From: Gemmatimonadales bacterium | GTDB lineage: Bacteria > Gemmatimonadota > Gemmatimonadetes > Gemmatimonadales > GWC2-71-9 | DNA length: 64,000 nt | NCBI GenBank assembly: GCA_036265815.1 | Contig: DATAOI010000036.1 | Coordinates: 1 to 64,000, forward strand | Direction of reading: 5' to 3' | In this document: piece after piece, positions 28,092 through 36,798 of the stretch | Numbering within the stretch: the first letter of the stretch is position 1 | Layout: each line of letters opens with the position of its first letter | Translations under genes and position numbers: made by a program | The notes under the pieces: model-generated | What the model saw: only the letters and a program-made list of their open reading frames with translations | Told to the model about the DNA's origin: nothing | The model's database searches: none

Positions 28092-29978
28092 ATGTGCGGC
28101 ATTGCGGGCGTCGTGCCGCTCAATGGCGGCGCGGCGGCCGACGGCGTTCAACTGGCCGCGATGTGCTCCACCATCGTTCACCGGGGGCCGGACAGCGAAG
28201 GGTGCGACATCCGTGACGGGATCGCCCTCGGCATGCGGCGGCTCTCGGTCATCGACGTGTCCGGTGGCCGGCAGCCGATGTTCAACGAAGACCGCACGGT
28301 GCGACTGGTCTTCAACGGCGAGATCTACAACTTTCGTGAGCTCCGTGCCGAGCTGGTGGCGGCCGGCCACCGGTTCGCCACCGCAAGCGATACCGAGGTG
28401 CTGGTCCATCTCTGGGAAGAGCATGGATCGGGATTCGCCGCCCGGCTCAACGGCATGTTCGCCATCGCGCTGCACGATAGCCGCCGGCGCCGTTTCGTCC
28501 TGGTGCGCGATCATTTCGGGATCAAGCCGCTGTACTATGCCCTGACACGGCAGCACCTGGTCTTCGGGTCGGAGGTCAAGGCGGTCCTCGCCTCCGGGCT
28601 CACGGGACGAAGCCTCGACCTCGACGCGCTGGGCCAGTTCCTCGCCTGGGAATACGTCCCCGCGCCCGCGACGCTCCTCCAGGAAGTCCGCAAGCTCGGG
28701 CCGGCGGAGATGCTGGAGGTGGATCTCACCACCAGCCAGATCGCGCGGCATACCTGGTGGCGGCTGCCCGCCCCGGGAAACCCGCGCAATGGCGATCTGC
28801 CCCGCACCCCCGGCGAGTGGGAAGAGGCCATCGATGCCAAGGTCCACGAGTCGGTCCAGCGGCAGCTGGTCAGCGACGTGCCGCTGGGTGCCTTCCTGTC
28901 GGGCGGAGTCGACAGCTCTCTGGTGGTCGCGGCGATGGGGCCGGCCCACACCTACAGCATCGGCTTCGACGACCCCAGCTACAACGAGGTCGCCTGGTCC
29001 AAGCGGGTGGCTGAATCGCTCGGCGTCACCCATTCGGTCGAGGTGATCCGTCCGGACGTGGTGGGACTGTTCGAGCACCTGATGCCGTTCCTGGACGACC
29101 CCATCGGCGACTTCTCCATCTTTCCAACCTATCTGGTCTCCCGGCTCGCCCGGCGGGAGGTGACGGTGGTGCTGTCGGGCGATGGCGGCGACGAGATCTT
29201 CGGCGGCTACGATACCTATGCGGCCCAGGAGAAGGCGCGCGCCTGGCGCCGGATTCCCGGCTTTGTCCGCCAGGGGATGATGGAGCCGCTCATCGGCGCG
29301 CTCCGGCCGCGCCCGGCAAAGAAGGGGCTGGTCAACAAGGCGCGCCGTTTCGTCGAGGGACTGCAGAACGACGAGCGGCTGGGCCACGCCCGCTGGCGGC
29401 TCTTCGCCGGCTCGGCGCTCCGGCGCGAGCTGTTCGCCCCCGAGGCGCATGCCGCGCTGAGCACACCGGTCGAAGCCCACATCCTGGAGCTGGCCGGGGA
29501 GGTGGCCGGACGGTCGGAGGTGGACCGCGAGCTCTACATCGACCTCAAGAGTTACCTGAGCGACAATTGCCTGGTGAAGATCGACCGGATGGCGATGGCG
29601 TGCTCGCTGGAGGGCAGGGTCCCGCTGCTGGATCCCGAGCTGGTCGAGCTGGCCTTCCGGATGCCGGCCGAGCTCAAGGTGGGGCGCGAGGGCACCAAGA
29701 TCCTGCTCAAGCGGGTGGCGGCCCGCCATGTGCCGAAGGAGTGCGTCTACCGGCCCAAGGAAGGCTTCAGCATCCCGATCAAGAACTGGCTGGGAGGCGA
29801 GCTCCGTCCCCTGGTCGACGACCTGCTCTCCTCCGAGCGGCTCCGCCGCGAGGGCGTGTTCCGGGTGGAGACGATCGAGCGACTGCGGCGGGAACACGAT
29901 GCGGGCGTGGCGAACCACAGCCACGTGCTGTGGTCGCTGACGGTATTCGAGGACTGGCGCGCGAGGTGGGGGGTGTAG
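28092..29978 (+). CDS. asnB: Asparagine synthase (glutamine-hydrolysing)
   Basis: 628 residues with both domains. The class II glutaminase begins with the required Cys2 (MCGIAGVVPL) and has HRGPDSEG and FNGEIYNFREL. The synthetase domain has the ATP-pyrophosphatase loop FLSGGVDSSLVVAA, then LSGDGGDEIFGGYDTY and the KIDRMAMACSLEGRVPLLD block. It should make an amide from a carboxylate using glutamine and ATP. Members like this are common in exopolysaccharide loci, where they may amidate sugar acids instead of aspartate. It is third in the plus-strand unit and converges on the PaaK-like gene. Confidence 0.92.
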   Translation: MCGIAGVVPLNGGAAADGVQLAAMCSTIVHRGPDSEGCDIRDGIALGMRRLSVIDVSGGRQPMFNEDRTVRLVFNGEIYNFRELRAELVAAGHRFATASDTEVLVHLWEEHGSGFAARLNGMFAIALHDSRRRRFVLVRDHFGIKPLYYALTRQHLVFGSEVKAVLASGLTGRSLDLDALGQFLAWEYVPAPATLLQEVRKLGPAEMLEVDLTTSQIARHTWWRLPAPGNPRNGDLPRTPGEWEEAIDAKVHESVQRQLVSDVPLGAFLSGGVDSSLVVAAMGPAHTYSIGFDDPSYNEVAWSKRVAESLGVTHSVEVIRPDVVGLFEHLMPFLDDPIGDFSIFPTYLVSRLARREVTVVLSGDGGDEIFGGYDTYAAQEKARAWRRIPGFVRQGMMEPLIGALRPRPAKKGLVNKARRFVEGLQNDERLGHARWRLFAGSALRRELFAPEAHAALSTPVEAHILELAGEVAGRSEVDRELYIDLKSYLSDNCLVKIDRMAMACSLEGRVPLLDPELVELAFRMPAELKVGREGTKILLKRVAARHVPKECVYRPKEGFSIPIKNWLGGELRPLVDDLLSSERLRREGVFRVETIERLRREHDAGVANHSHVLWSLTVFEDWRARWGV

Positions 29979-29994
29979 GGCAAGGGTGCCCCGC

Positions 29995-31368
29995 TCACCC
30001 TCCCGCCGCCGCCATGTGCAGGCCCCAGCTCACCGGGATGTTCACCCGCGCCAGGTCCTCCGGTGAGAGCCGGTTGAAGCACTGACGGATCTTGCCGACC
30101 GGGTTCCGCTCCAGGTCCTCCAGCTGACAGAAGCGAAGATCGATCTGCATCCCCTCGCCGAGGCGGGCCCGGAGCGCGGCAAGCACGCTCTGGGTGTTCT
30201 CCGGCTCGCGGTACGCGGTCCCCTTGACGATCCGGACCTCGACCTTGCCAAGCTCGCGCTGGATGATCTGCGAATAGAGCAGATTGGGCAGCGGCCAGAG
30301 CGCCGCGGCGGCGAAGGTGCCGGAGATCAGCTTGCCATCCGCGGACACCAGGTAATCGGTCTGGCGTCCCTCGATCTTGGTGATCACCGGAAACGACTGC
30401 CCGCAGTCGCACCCCTCCAGCGACCAGCTCGCGATATCTCCGGTGCGATAGCGGATGAGCGGCATGGCCCGGTTGTGCATCGTGGTCACGGTGACGACCC
30501 CCGACACGCCTGGCGGCACCGGCTGGCCGTCCTCGCCCAGGATCTCGTGGAAGCCGTAATCCAGCTGCGCGTGCATCCGCCCCGACTTGCACTCCAGCAC
30601 CGAGGCGCAGCGCTCCCAGTGGGTGTAGTGGTTGTAGACCCGGGCGCCGAGCACGCTCTCGATCTCCTTGCGCTGGAAATCGTAGAGCGTCTCCGAGCCG
30701 GAGATGACCATCGGCACGTGGAGCTCGAGGCCGTTCTCCCGGAGCAGCCGGCTGAAGAGGAACATGGCCGACGGATACCCCCGCATGAAGCGCGGACGGT
30801 ACTTGAGAATCAGGTCCCGGAAGAGGCGCACGGTATCGGGGCCCACCCGGGCCGACGAAAGCTCCAGCGCCCGGATGGCGGGGCTGTACTTCCATCCGGC
30901 CTCGTAGAAGAGTCCCTTCATCACCGCGTGGCGCTGCCCCAGGTGGAAATAGCCGCCGCTGCCCCAGGCCCGCCAGAACAGGGCGAACGCCGCCGCGTTG
31001 ATGTTCTGGTCCAACCCGATCTTGAGCTGCATACCGGTGGAGCCCGACGTGGTGACCCACATGATCCGCTTGGGGTCGGCGGTGCGGGAGATCAGGTCGT
31101 CGGTATTGGCCCGGACGATCTCCTTTTCCATCAGCGGAATCCGGTTCCAGGTCTCCGGCCGCTTCAGGTCCTGGGAACGGATGCCGTGCTGGTCGAACGC
31201 GCGCCGGTAGTACGGCACGGTCTCGTAGGCGTGGGTCAGGATGTCCGCGCGCCGCGCGCGGGACCATTCCTCCAGCCGGTCGGCGCTCCAGTAGGGCGCC
31301 TCGGTGAAGAGCCGCCGGTACTTGAGCACCCCGAAGGGATAGAAGTAGTTCCGGAACTTAAATCGCAT
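29995..31368 (-). CDS. PaaK/CapK-like adenylate-forming ligase
   Basis: 457 residues related to phenylacetate-CoA ligase and the CapK proteins of polysaccharide loci. The phosphate-binding loop is VTTSGSTGMQLKI; ISGSETLYDFQRK and the RYRTGDIASW block (the Asp that binds ATP ribose) follow, and NPVGKIRQCF near the C-terminus carries the expected catalytic Lys. It should activate a carboxylic acid as an acyl-AMP, possibly on to CoA or an amine. It is the last gene of the six-gene minus-strand operon; its ATG lies 11 bases inside the upstream gene. Substrate unknown. Confidence 0.88.
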   Translation of the reverse strand: MRFKFRNYFYPFGVLKYRRLFTEAPYWSADRLEEWSRARRADILTHAYETVPYYRRAFDQHGIRSQDLKRPETWNRIPLMEKEIVRANTDDLISRTADPKRIMWVTTSGSTGMQLKIGLDQNINAAAFALFWRAWGSGGYFHLGQRHAVMKGLFYEAGWKYSPAIRALELSSARVGPDTVRLFRDLILKYRPRFMRGYPSAMFLFSRLLRENGLELHVPMVISGSETLYDFQRKEIESVLGARVYNHYTHWERCASVLECKSGRMHAQLDYGFHEILGEDGQPVPPGVSGVVTVTTMHNRAMPLIRYRTGDIASWSLEGCDCGQSFPVITKIEGRQTDYLVSADGKLISGTFAAAALWPLPNLLYSQIIQRELGKVEVRIVKGTAYREPENTQSVLAALRARLGEGMQIDLRFCQLEDLERNPVGKIRQCFNRLSPEDLARVNIPVSWGLHMAAAGG

Positions 31369-33256
31369 GGAATCGGGCCTGGAGTGGAGGTGCGCCCTTG
31401 AGTGAGCCCCGTCCCCGGAGCCAGAGCTGGAGCACGAAGACGGCCCAGAGCCGCTGGGAGTGATTGGCCCGCCGCTCACGATGTTCCCGGAGCATGCGGG
31501 CGATGGCCTCGGGCCGGAACAGACCCAGCTCCTCCAGCGCCTCCTGACCGCAGGCCTGGGTGAGATGCTCCGCGATGCGGCTCTCCTCGCGCAGCCAGTT
31601 CTTGAGCGGAATGGAGAGGCCGAGCTTGTCCTTCCGGTGGTTGATGACGTCCGGCAGCACGCCTTCCATGCCCTTCCGGAAGAGCCGCTTGGTGCGCTCG
31701 ATGCCCTCCAGCTTGAGCCGGCTGGGAACCCGGGCCCCGAAGTCGATCAGCTCGCGGTCGAGGAACGGCGAGCGCAGCTCCACCCCGAACGACCGCAGCA
31801 GCCGCGCGCGGTTGGCGAAGCTGGGCACCATGGTGGTGTAATCGTTGTAGATGCAGGGAGTGACCTGGTCGTCCGGCCCGTCATAGCCGTCGAAGCCGCG
31901 GCGGACGCACTCGAACGGGTCCGCTTCCCGCACCGCCGCCGCCACCTCCGGCGCCAGGAGCTCCGTGAGATCGCCGGGTGCGTAGTAGGCCTTCCAGCGG
32001 TAGTGCATGAGATCGCGGGAGAACGACTCCGGCGGCAGCAGACGCTTGAGGATCACCCGGAGGTCGCGCTTCCGGTCCGAGTCGGGGAGTGACCCGGCGA
32101 AGCGGATCAGCGCCCGGTTGACCAGCCTCGGCACCGGCAGCTTCTCGTACAGCCCGACGATCCGCTGGGCCGCGTAGACCGGATGGCTGGCCCAGACCTC
32201 GTCTCCGCCGGTGCCGGTGAGCACGTAGTCCACCTGCCCGCCCGCGGCCCGGGCGAGCAGCCAGGTGGCGACCTCGAGCCCCAGATCGCAGAACGGCAGC
32301 TCCATGGCGGAGACGACCTGGTCGATCTCCAGTGCGTCGTCGGGGCCGAAGAGCACCTCGGTGTGCTCGCTGCCGGCCGCAGCCGACATCGCGCGGGCGT
32401 ACACCGATTCGTCGAACGAGGCCGAGGCGCAGCGATACGAATAGGTGCGGATGGCGCCCGGCTGATGGCGGCGGAGCAGCGTCAGCACCGAGCTCGAATC
32501 CATTCCGCCCGAGAGGAACACCCCGGGCCGGAGATTCCCGGCGCGGCGCAGCACCGTGGCTTCCAGCAAAGTGCGGAACTGGTCCGCGATCGCCTGCTCG
32601 TCCGTGAGGTACGGTCCCGCGAATGAGACCCGATACCAGCGCCTCGTCTCCACGACGCCGCGCCCGGGCTCCACCACGAGCAAACCGCCGGCCGGCACCT
32701 GACGGACGTCCCGGTCGAGCGTCGCATCGCTGGGGATGTAGCAGTAGGTGAGATACTCCGCGAGGCCGCGGGGGCAGATACCGCCCGGCAGCGCTCCGGT
32801 GCCGTGCAGGTCGCGTACGCGGGAGCCGAACACCAGGTTGGGCCCCGACTGCGCGTAGTAGAGCCCCTCAGCTCCGATCCGGTCCCGAATGAGATGGAGC
32901 CGCTGCACCCGGCCGTCGTACCAGGCGATGGCGAACGAGCCGTCCAGCTGGTCCAGCGCCGGGATCCCCCGCTCGGTCAGCCGGGTCAACAGGAAGCCGG
33001 CAAGGCTCCTCGGCCGTCCCGACGGGGTTCCGGCCGTGTCGTGGAAGATGTGCCCCGATACGGCGAGCCATGAGCCGGTCGCCGAATCGACGGCCCAGCG
33101 CTGCTCCGCGTCCAACGCCGGCACCGCCCAGGGCCGGACGGCCGCCACGGCTTCCTCGCCGCCGACCCAGGAGACCTCGTCTTCCGCTTCGCCCCGCCAG
33201 CCCGCCAGGAGCCCGAACCGGTCCCGCGCAATGGATCCTGCCGCACCCAGAAGCAA
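31358..33256 (-). CDS. Asparagine synthetase-like protein lacking the glutaminase cysteine
   Basis: 632 residues with asparagine-synthetase layout, but the N-terminus reads MLLGAAGS and has no Cys2, so glutamine hydrolysis is not expected. The start is secure: TTG 33256 has GGAGG five bases upstream, and an in-frame stop lies only six codons before it. The ATP-pyrophosphatase loop FLSGGMDSSSVL is intact, as are LTGTGGDEVWASHP and the FRKGMEGVLPD segment. It should adenylate a carboxylate and let ammonia or an amine attack, as in beta-lactam synthetase and lasso cyclase, which also lost the Cys. It sits between epimerase and PaaK-like genes. Confidence 0.88.
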   Translation of the reverse strand: MLLGAAGSIARDRFGLLAGWRGEAEDEVSWVGGEEAVAAVRPWAVPALDAEQRWAVDSATGSWLAVSGHIFHDTAGTPSGRPRSLAGFLLTRLTERGIPALDQLDGSFAIAWYDGRVQRLHLIRDRIGAEGLYYAQSGPNLVFGSRVRDLHGTGALPGGICPRGLAEYLTYCYIPSDATLDRDVRQVPAGGLLVVEPGRGVVETRRWYRVSFAGPYLTDEQAIADQFRTLLEATVLRRAGNLRPGVFLSGGMDSSSVLTLLRRHQPGAIRTYSYRCASASFDESVYARAMSAAAGSEHTEVLFGPDDALEIDQVVSAMELPFCDLGLEVATWLLARAAGGQVDYVLTGTGGDEVWASHPVYAAQRIVGLYEKLPVPRLVNRALIRFAGSLPDSDRKRDLRVILKRLLPPESFSRDLMHYRWKAYYAPGDLTELLAPEVAAAVREADPFECVRRGFDGYDGPDDQVTPCIYNDYTTMVPSFANRARLLRSFGVELRSPFLDRELIDFGARVPSRLKLEGIERTKRLFRKGMEGVLPDVINHRKDKLGLSIPLKNWLREESRIAEHLTQACGQEALEELGLFRPEAIARMLREHRERRANHSQRLWAVFVLQLWLRGRGSLKGAPPLQARFHAI

Positions 33257-33271
33257 GCGGTCCTCCGAGAA

Positions 33272-34255
33272 TCAGTGACCGGTACTGTGGCGGCCCTGCT
33301 GCATGGCCGCCCAGACCCGTTGGAAGCCCTCTCCGATCCCGACGGTAGGCGCGAAGCCGAAGTCGCGCCGCGCTCGGGCGGTGAGGAAGGCGTTCCGATT
33401 GGTGAAGAACGCAAGGGTGCGTCGGGAGATCGGGGGTGCTACGCCGACGATCCGGCCAGCAAGTTCCGCACCTAGGCCGGCGGCATACCCCACCGCCAGG
33501 GGCACCCGGATCCTGGCCCTGCCGCCCGTGACCTTCTCGGCCGCCGCGATGAGCTCCCGGGAGGTGAGATAGGCCGGCCCGGCCAGGATATAGGTGCGTC
33601 CGAAAGTCTCGGGCTTGAGCAGGATCCTCTCGACCCCGGCGACGTAGTCGTCGATGTAGATGGGATGCCGGTGGTTCCTCCCTCCGCCGAACATGATGAA
33701 GCGCCCGCGGGACACGGCACTGAGGATCCGCTCGGTCCGCGGGTCGCCCGGGCCGTAGACCCAGGCCGGCCGCACGATGGTGACCCCCATGGAGCCGGCA
33801 TCCGCCAGGAAACCGCGCACCTCCACCTCTCCGGCCGCCTTGGTCTGCTCGTAGACGCTCTCGGGGGCGAGCGGGGCGTCCTCGTCTCCAGGCACGCTGG
33901 CCAGCGATCCGTGCACCCCGACGCTGCTGGTATGCACGAAGTGCTTGACTCCCGCATCGCGCGAGGCTTCGAGCAGGGGGCGGAGACTCTTGACGTTGGT
34001 CTCCCAGTACACACTTTCGGGCAGGTCTACCTGGAGGTGGGCGCTGGCCAGGTGGATGACGACGTCGGCACCGGCCAGCGCCGGGCGCCACTGCTCGGGC
34101 ACCCTGATGTCGGCGGTGGCAACGGTCACCCCGGCCGGCGGCTGGTCCGCCAGCGGCGTCAGGTCCATCGCTACCACGTCCCAGCCACGCTGGCTCAGGT
34201 GCACCACCTGCGACCGGCCGATGAACCCCCGCGCCCCGGTGACGAGGACCTTCAT
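33272..34255 (-). CDS. NAD-dependent epimerase/dehydratase (extended SDR)
   Basis: 327 residues of the extended short-chain dehydrogenase family. NAD-binding GARGFIG at 7-13, the HTSSVGVHG segment and the catalytic Tyr135-x3-Lys139 pair (YEQTK) are present, then RPAWVYGPGD. It probably modifies a nucleotide-linked sugar; 3-beta-hydroxysteroid dehydrogenase-type members also look like this, so the substrate is open. It lies 10 bases after the methyltransferase and 15 bases before the TTG of the asparagine-synthetase-like gene, in the same reading frame as the latter. Confidence 0.88.
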   Translation of the reverse strand: MKVLVTGARGFIGRSQVVHLSQRGWDVVAMDLTPLADQPPAGVTVATADIRVPEQWRPALAGADVVIHLASAHLQVDLPESVYWETNVKSLRPLLEASRDAGVKHFVHTSSVGVHGSLASVPGDEDAPLAPESVYEQTKAAGEVEVRGFLADAGSMGVTIVRPAWVYGPGDPRTERILSAVSRGRFIMFGGGRNHRHPIYIDDYVAGVERILLKPETFGRTYILAGPAYLTSRELIAAAEKVTGGRARIRVPLAVGYAAGLGAELAGRIVGVAPPISRRTLAFFTNRNAFLTARARRDFGFAPTVGIGEGFQRVWAAMQQGRHSTGH

Positions 34256-34265
34256 CGCCGCCGAC

Positions 34266-35105
34266 TCACTGCTTGGGCTTGCTGCCGACCACGGCCACGG
34301 CGTACCCGGTCGTGAACGGCGCCATCAACACGTCGAGCGACGAGACCGCGCGGCAGACCGGATAGATCAGGCTGTAGAGCTTGAGGGTCTTCTCGACTTT
34401 GCGCACCTGGTCGCCCGACGAGGGGGCGATGGGCCCATGCTCGGTGTTGCCCGCCGGCTGCTTGCGCCGGCTCAGCAGTTTGACGTAGGCGAGGTTGATC
34501 CCCAGCTCGATCATCTCGGTGGGAAACTGGGAGTAGCTGCCCGTGGCGCCTGCCCGGAACCCGGCCGACGCGAGCATCTGCCTCAGCTCGTCGATGGTAT
34601 ACCCTACCCGCACATGCCCATAGGTGTCCTTGGTCATACCGACCCGATCCTTGATCCGGACCGCCAGCTTGCCCAGGTCGCCATTGGGCGTGGTGATGAT
34701 GGCGCGGCCACCCGGCCGCACGATGCGGAACAGCTCGCGGTTGAGCGGCGCCGTCTCGGTGAGATGCTCGTGCACGTCGATCACGATGACGGCGTCGAAG
34801 CTCGCGTCGGGGAAGTCGAGCCGCTCGGGCGTGCAGTGCACCACCGGCTCGCCCAGGAACCTCCGCATCTCCGGAATCGCTGCCGCCTCGCATTCCCCCC
34901 AGCTCCAGCGGCCGCCGGACCGGCGCAGGACATAGTTCATGGCGCCGTTGTTGTCACCGTTGGTGAGCAGCAGCAGCCGGTTGCCCGGGTCCACCGGCCC
35001 CAGCAGGCGCCTCAGCAGCGCCAGTTTCTGCTTCTTCTTCAGGGTCTTGTCGAACAGGCGGAGCTGCCAGGGGCGCTCGCGCTCCGGGGAAGTCGGGCTC
35101 TGCAT
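34266..35105 (-). CDS. Class I SAM-dependent methyltransferase
   Basis: 279 residues. The SAM fold is weakly marked at motif I (LLLLTNGDNNGAMNYVL), with the stronger acidic and post motifs FDAVIVIDVHEHL and LFRIVRPGGRAIITTPNG. The sugar- or lipid-intermediate methylation suggested by the locus is inference. A helical C-terminal part (about 200-279) contains a hydrophobic stretch that may associate with membrane. ATG 35105 has GAGGAA about ten bases upstream. It starts 16 bases after the GlpD-like gene. Confidence 0.82.
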   Translation of the reverse strand: MQSPTSPERERPWQLRLFDKTLKKKQKLALLRRLLGPVDPGNRLLLLTNGDNNGAMNYVLRRSGGRWSWGECEAAAIPEMRRFLGEPVVHCTPERLDFPDASFDAVIVIDVHEHLTETAPLNRELFRIVRPGGRAIITTPNGDLGKLAVRIKDRVGMTKDTYGHVRVGYTIDELRQMLASAGFRAGATGSYSQFPTEMIELGINLAYVKLLSRRKQPAGNTEHGPIAPSSGDQVRKVEKTLKLYSLIYPVCRAVSSLDVLMAPFTTGYAVAVVGSKPKQ

Positions 35106-35121
35106 CAGGCGCAATTTCCTC

Positions 35122-36798
35122 TCAGCTCGAAGTGATGGCCAACCCCTGCCGAAGCATGGCTTCGGTCCGTGCGATCTCGCTCTCCCGGCGCTCCGGGCTC
35201 CATTCCAGCACCGAGCCCATCAGCTCGGCGCAGCGCCGCAATGCTTCGGGGCCGGGGTAGCCGCCGGCAGACAGCTCGGTCCGGCGAAGCACGACGTCAT
35301 CCAGCCGCTGCGCCATCTCCCGCTCGACCCCGAACACGATTTCGGCGCCGATCACCGGCGAGCCCGCCACCAGCTCGGCGCCCAGCGACGGGTCCGCGCG
35401 AACGTAGCCGAACAGCTCCCCGGCGATCGAGCCGTAGTTCTGCCGCAGGTGGTGCATGACGACGGTACTCACGCCCGCCGGCGCGGTCTCGCGGGCCGTG
35501 CCGTCCAGCTCCTCGATGTCGCCGCCGGGCAGCGGTCGCTCGGCTGGACGGCGGGGCGATTCGCCGGGACGGAGCCGACGCTCCACCAGGTCCACGGCCT
35601 CCTCGGCCGTGAGGCGCGCGGTGGTCCACTTGACGCCGACCGCGGAGAACAGGCTCACGGCTCCCTCGCCCGCGTGATCGTAGACCCGCGAGTGCTTCAC
35701 CAGCTGGACCTCGTGCGGGCCGGCTCGCGGCACTTCGGGCAGGAGCCCGCCCAGCACGGCGAGCACGTCCTTTCGGGACAGCGCCGCGCTGGGACACGCG
35801 GCGTTGATCTCGCCGAGGAAGACCTCGATGTCGTCCTCGGTGATCCGGAAATCGTCCGGATCGCCCTGATAGAGCAGGTGTCGGGTGCCGATCAGGGAAA
35901 ATTGCTTCCATGGCACCACGAAGAACAGGCGGGTGCCCTTGTTGAGCACGGCGTCGCTGTCGCGGAACTCGGTCGGGACGGTGAAACCGATGGCGTGGTC
36001 GCCGAAGAGCCGGCGGGTGACCAGGTTCATCCCTTTCGAGGGATGGAACCGCCTCACAGTGCGAGCGCCCGGGAGCGCTTGCAGCAGCCGGTCGGCCCAC
36101 GGTCCCGCGGCGTTCAGGACCGTCCGCGCTCGGATCTCGAAGACATCGCCGCCTAGACGGTCACGTGCCCGCACTCCCTGCACCCGGCCGTCCCGGAGGA
36201 GGAGTCCGGTGGCCTCGACGTAGTTGGCGCAGACGGCGCCATGGTCCACCGCGGAGCGCAAGTACGCCAGCGCGAGCCGCTCGGTATTGGCGATCTGACA
36301 GTCGTACCAGATCGCGCCGCCGGTGAGCCCGCGCGCATCGAGATCCGGCACCATCGCACGGACTTCCTCTCGTCCGATCACCCGGCCGGGCGGGATCCGG
36401 CGATCCTCTCTCACGCCCGCGCTGCGGTCGAATCCGACCAGGTCGTTCAGCAGGAGCGCGGTGCGCATCACGGCCTTGCTGCCGAGACCATGGCCATGGG
36501 TCGGGATCACGAACGGGAGCGGCCGCACCAGGTGGGGCGCGGTGCGCAAAAGCATGGCGCGCTCGCGGATCGACTCGCGCATCCGGCGGAGGTCGCCATG
36601 CTGGAGATAACGAAGCCCGCCGTGGACGGTCTTGAGACTGTTGGACGAGGTCGCCGAGACGAAATCCCCCCGCTCCACCAGGCAGACCGCGAGTCCGCGG
36701 CGAGCGGCTTCGTGCGCGGCGCAAATACCGTAGATGCCGCCGCCGACCACGGCCAGATCGAACTCCGAGCGGGCGAGAGCGGCAGGATCCCTGATCAC
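35122..36798 (-). CDS. glpD: FAD-dependent glycerol-3-phosphate dehydrogenase-like protein
   Basis: 558 residues. The FAD-binding start LAVVGGGIYGICAAHEAARR, SLKTVHGGLRYLQHGDL, the DCQIANTERL segment and the C-terminal helical domain match GlpD/GlpA. It would oxidise sn-glycerol 3-phosphate to dihydroxyacetone phosphate and pass electrons to quinone at the membrane. GTG 36798 overlaps the upstream stop (GTGA); the frame extends further upstream, but that part is an overlap shadow. Its position inside a glycoconjugate operon is odd for a catabolic enzyme, so a modified glycerol-phosphate substrate is conceivable. Confidence 0.87.
   Translation of the reverse strand: MIRDPAALARSEFDLAVVGGGIYGICAAHEAARRGLAVCLVERGDFVSATSSNSLKTVHGGLRYLQHGDLRRMRESIRERAMLLRTAPHLVRPLPFVIPTHGHGLGSKAVMRTALLLNDLVGFDRSAGVREDRRIPPGRVIGREEVRAMVPDLDARGLTGGAIWYDCQIANTERLALAYLRSAVDHGAVCANYVEATGLLLRDGRVQGVRARDRLGGDVFEIRARTVLNAAGPWADRLLQALPGARTVRRFHPSKGMNLVTRRLFGDHAIGFTVPTEFRDSDAVLNKGTRLFFVVPWKQFSLIGTRHLLYQGDPDDFRITEDDIEVFLGEINAACPSAALSRKDVLAVLGGLLPEVPRAGPHEVQLVKHSRVYDHAGEGAVSLFSAVGVKWTTARLTAEEAVDLVERRLRPGESPRRPAERPLPGGDIEELDGTARETAPAGVSTVVMHHLRQNYGSIAGELFGYVRADPSLGAELVAGSPVIGAEIVFGVEREMAQRLDDVVLRRTELSAGGYPGPEALRRCAELMGSVLEWSPERRESEIARTEAMLRQGLAITSS

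Noticed and set aside
28056-29924. A 622-codon frame opposite asparagine synthase
   Set aside because: The plus-strand gene has all catalytic motifs; the antisense frame has none.
31358-33256. Lasso-peptide cyclase role for the Cys-less synthetase
   Set aside because: No precursor peptide, RRE protein or leader protease is visible nearby; the surroundings fit glycoconjugate synthesis better.
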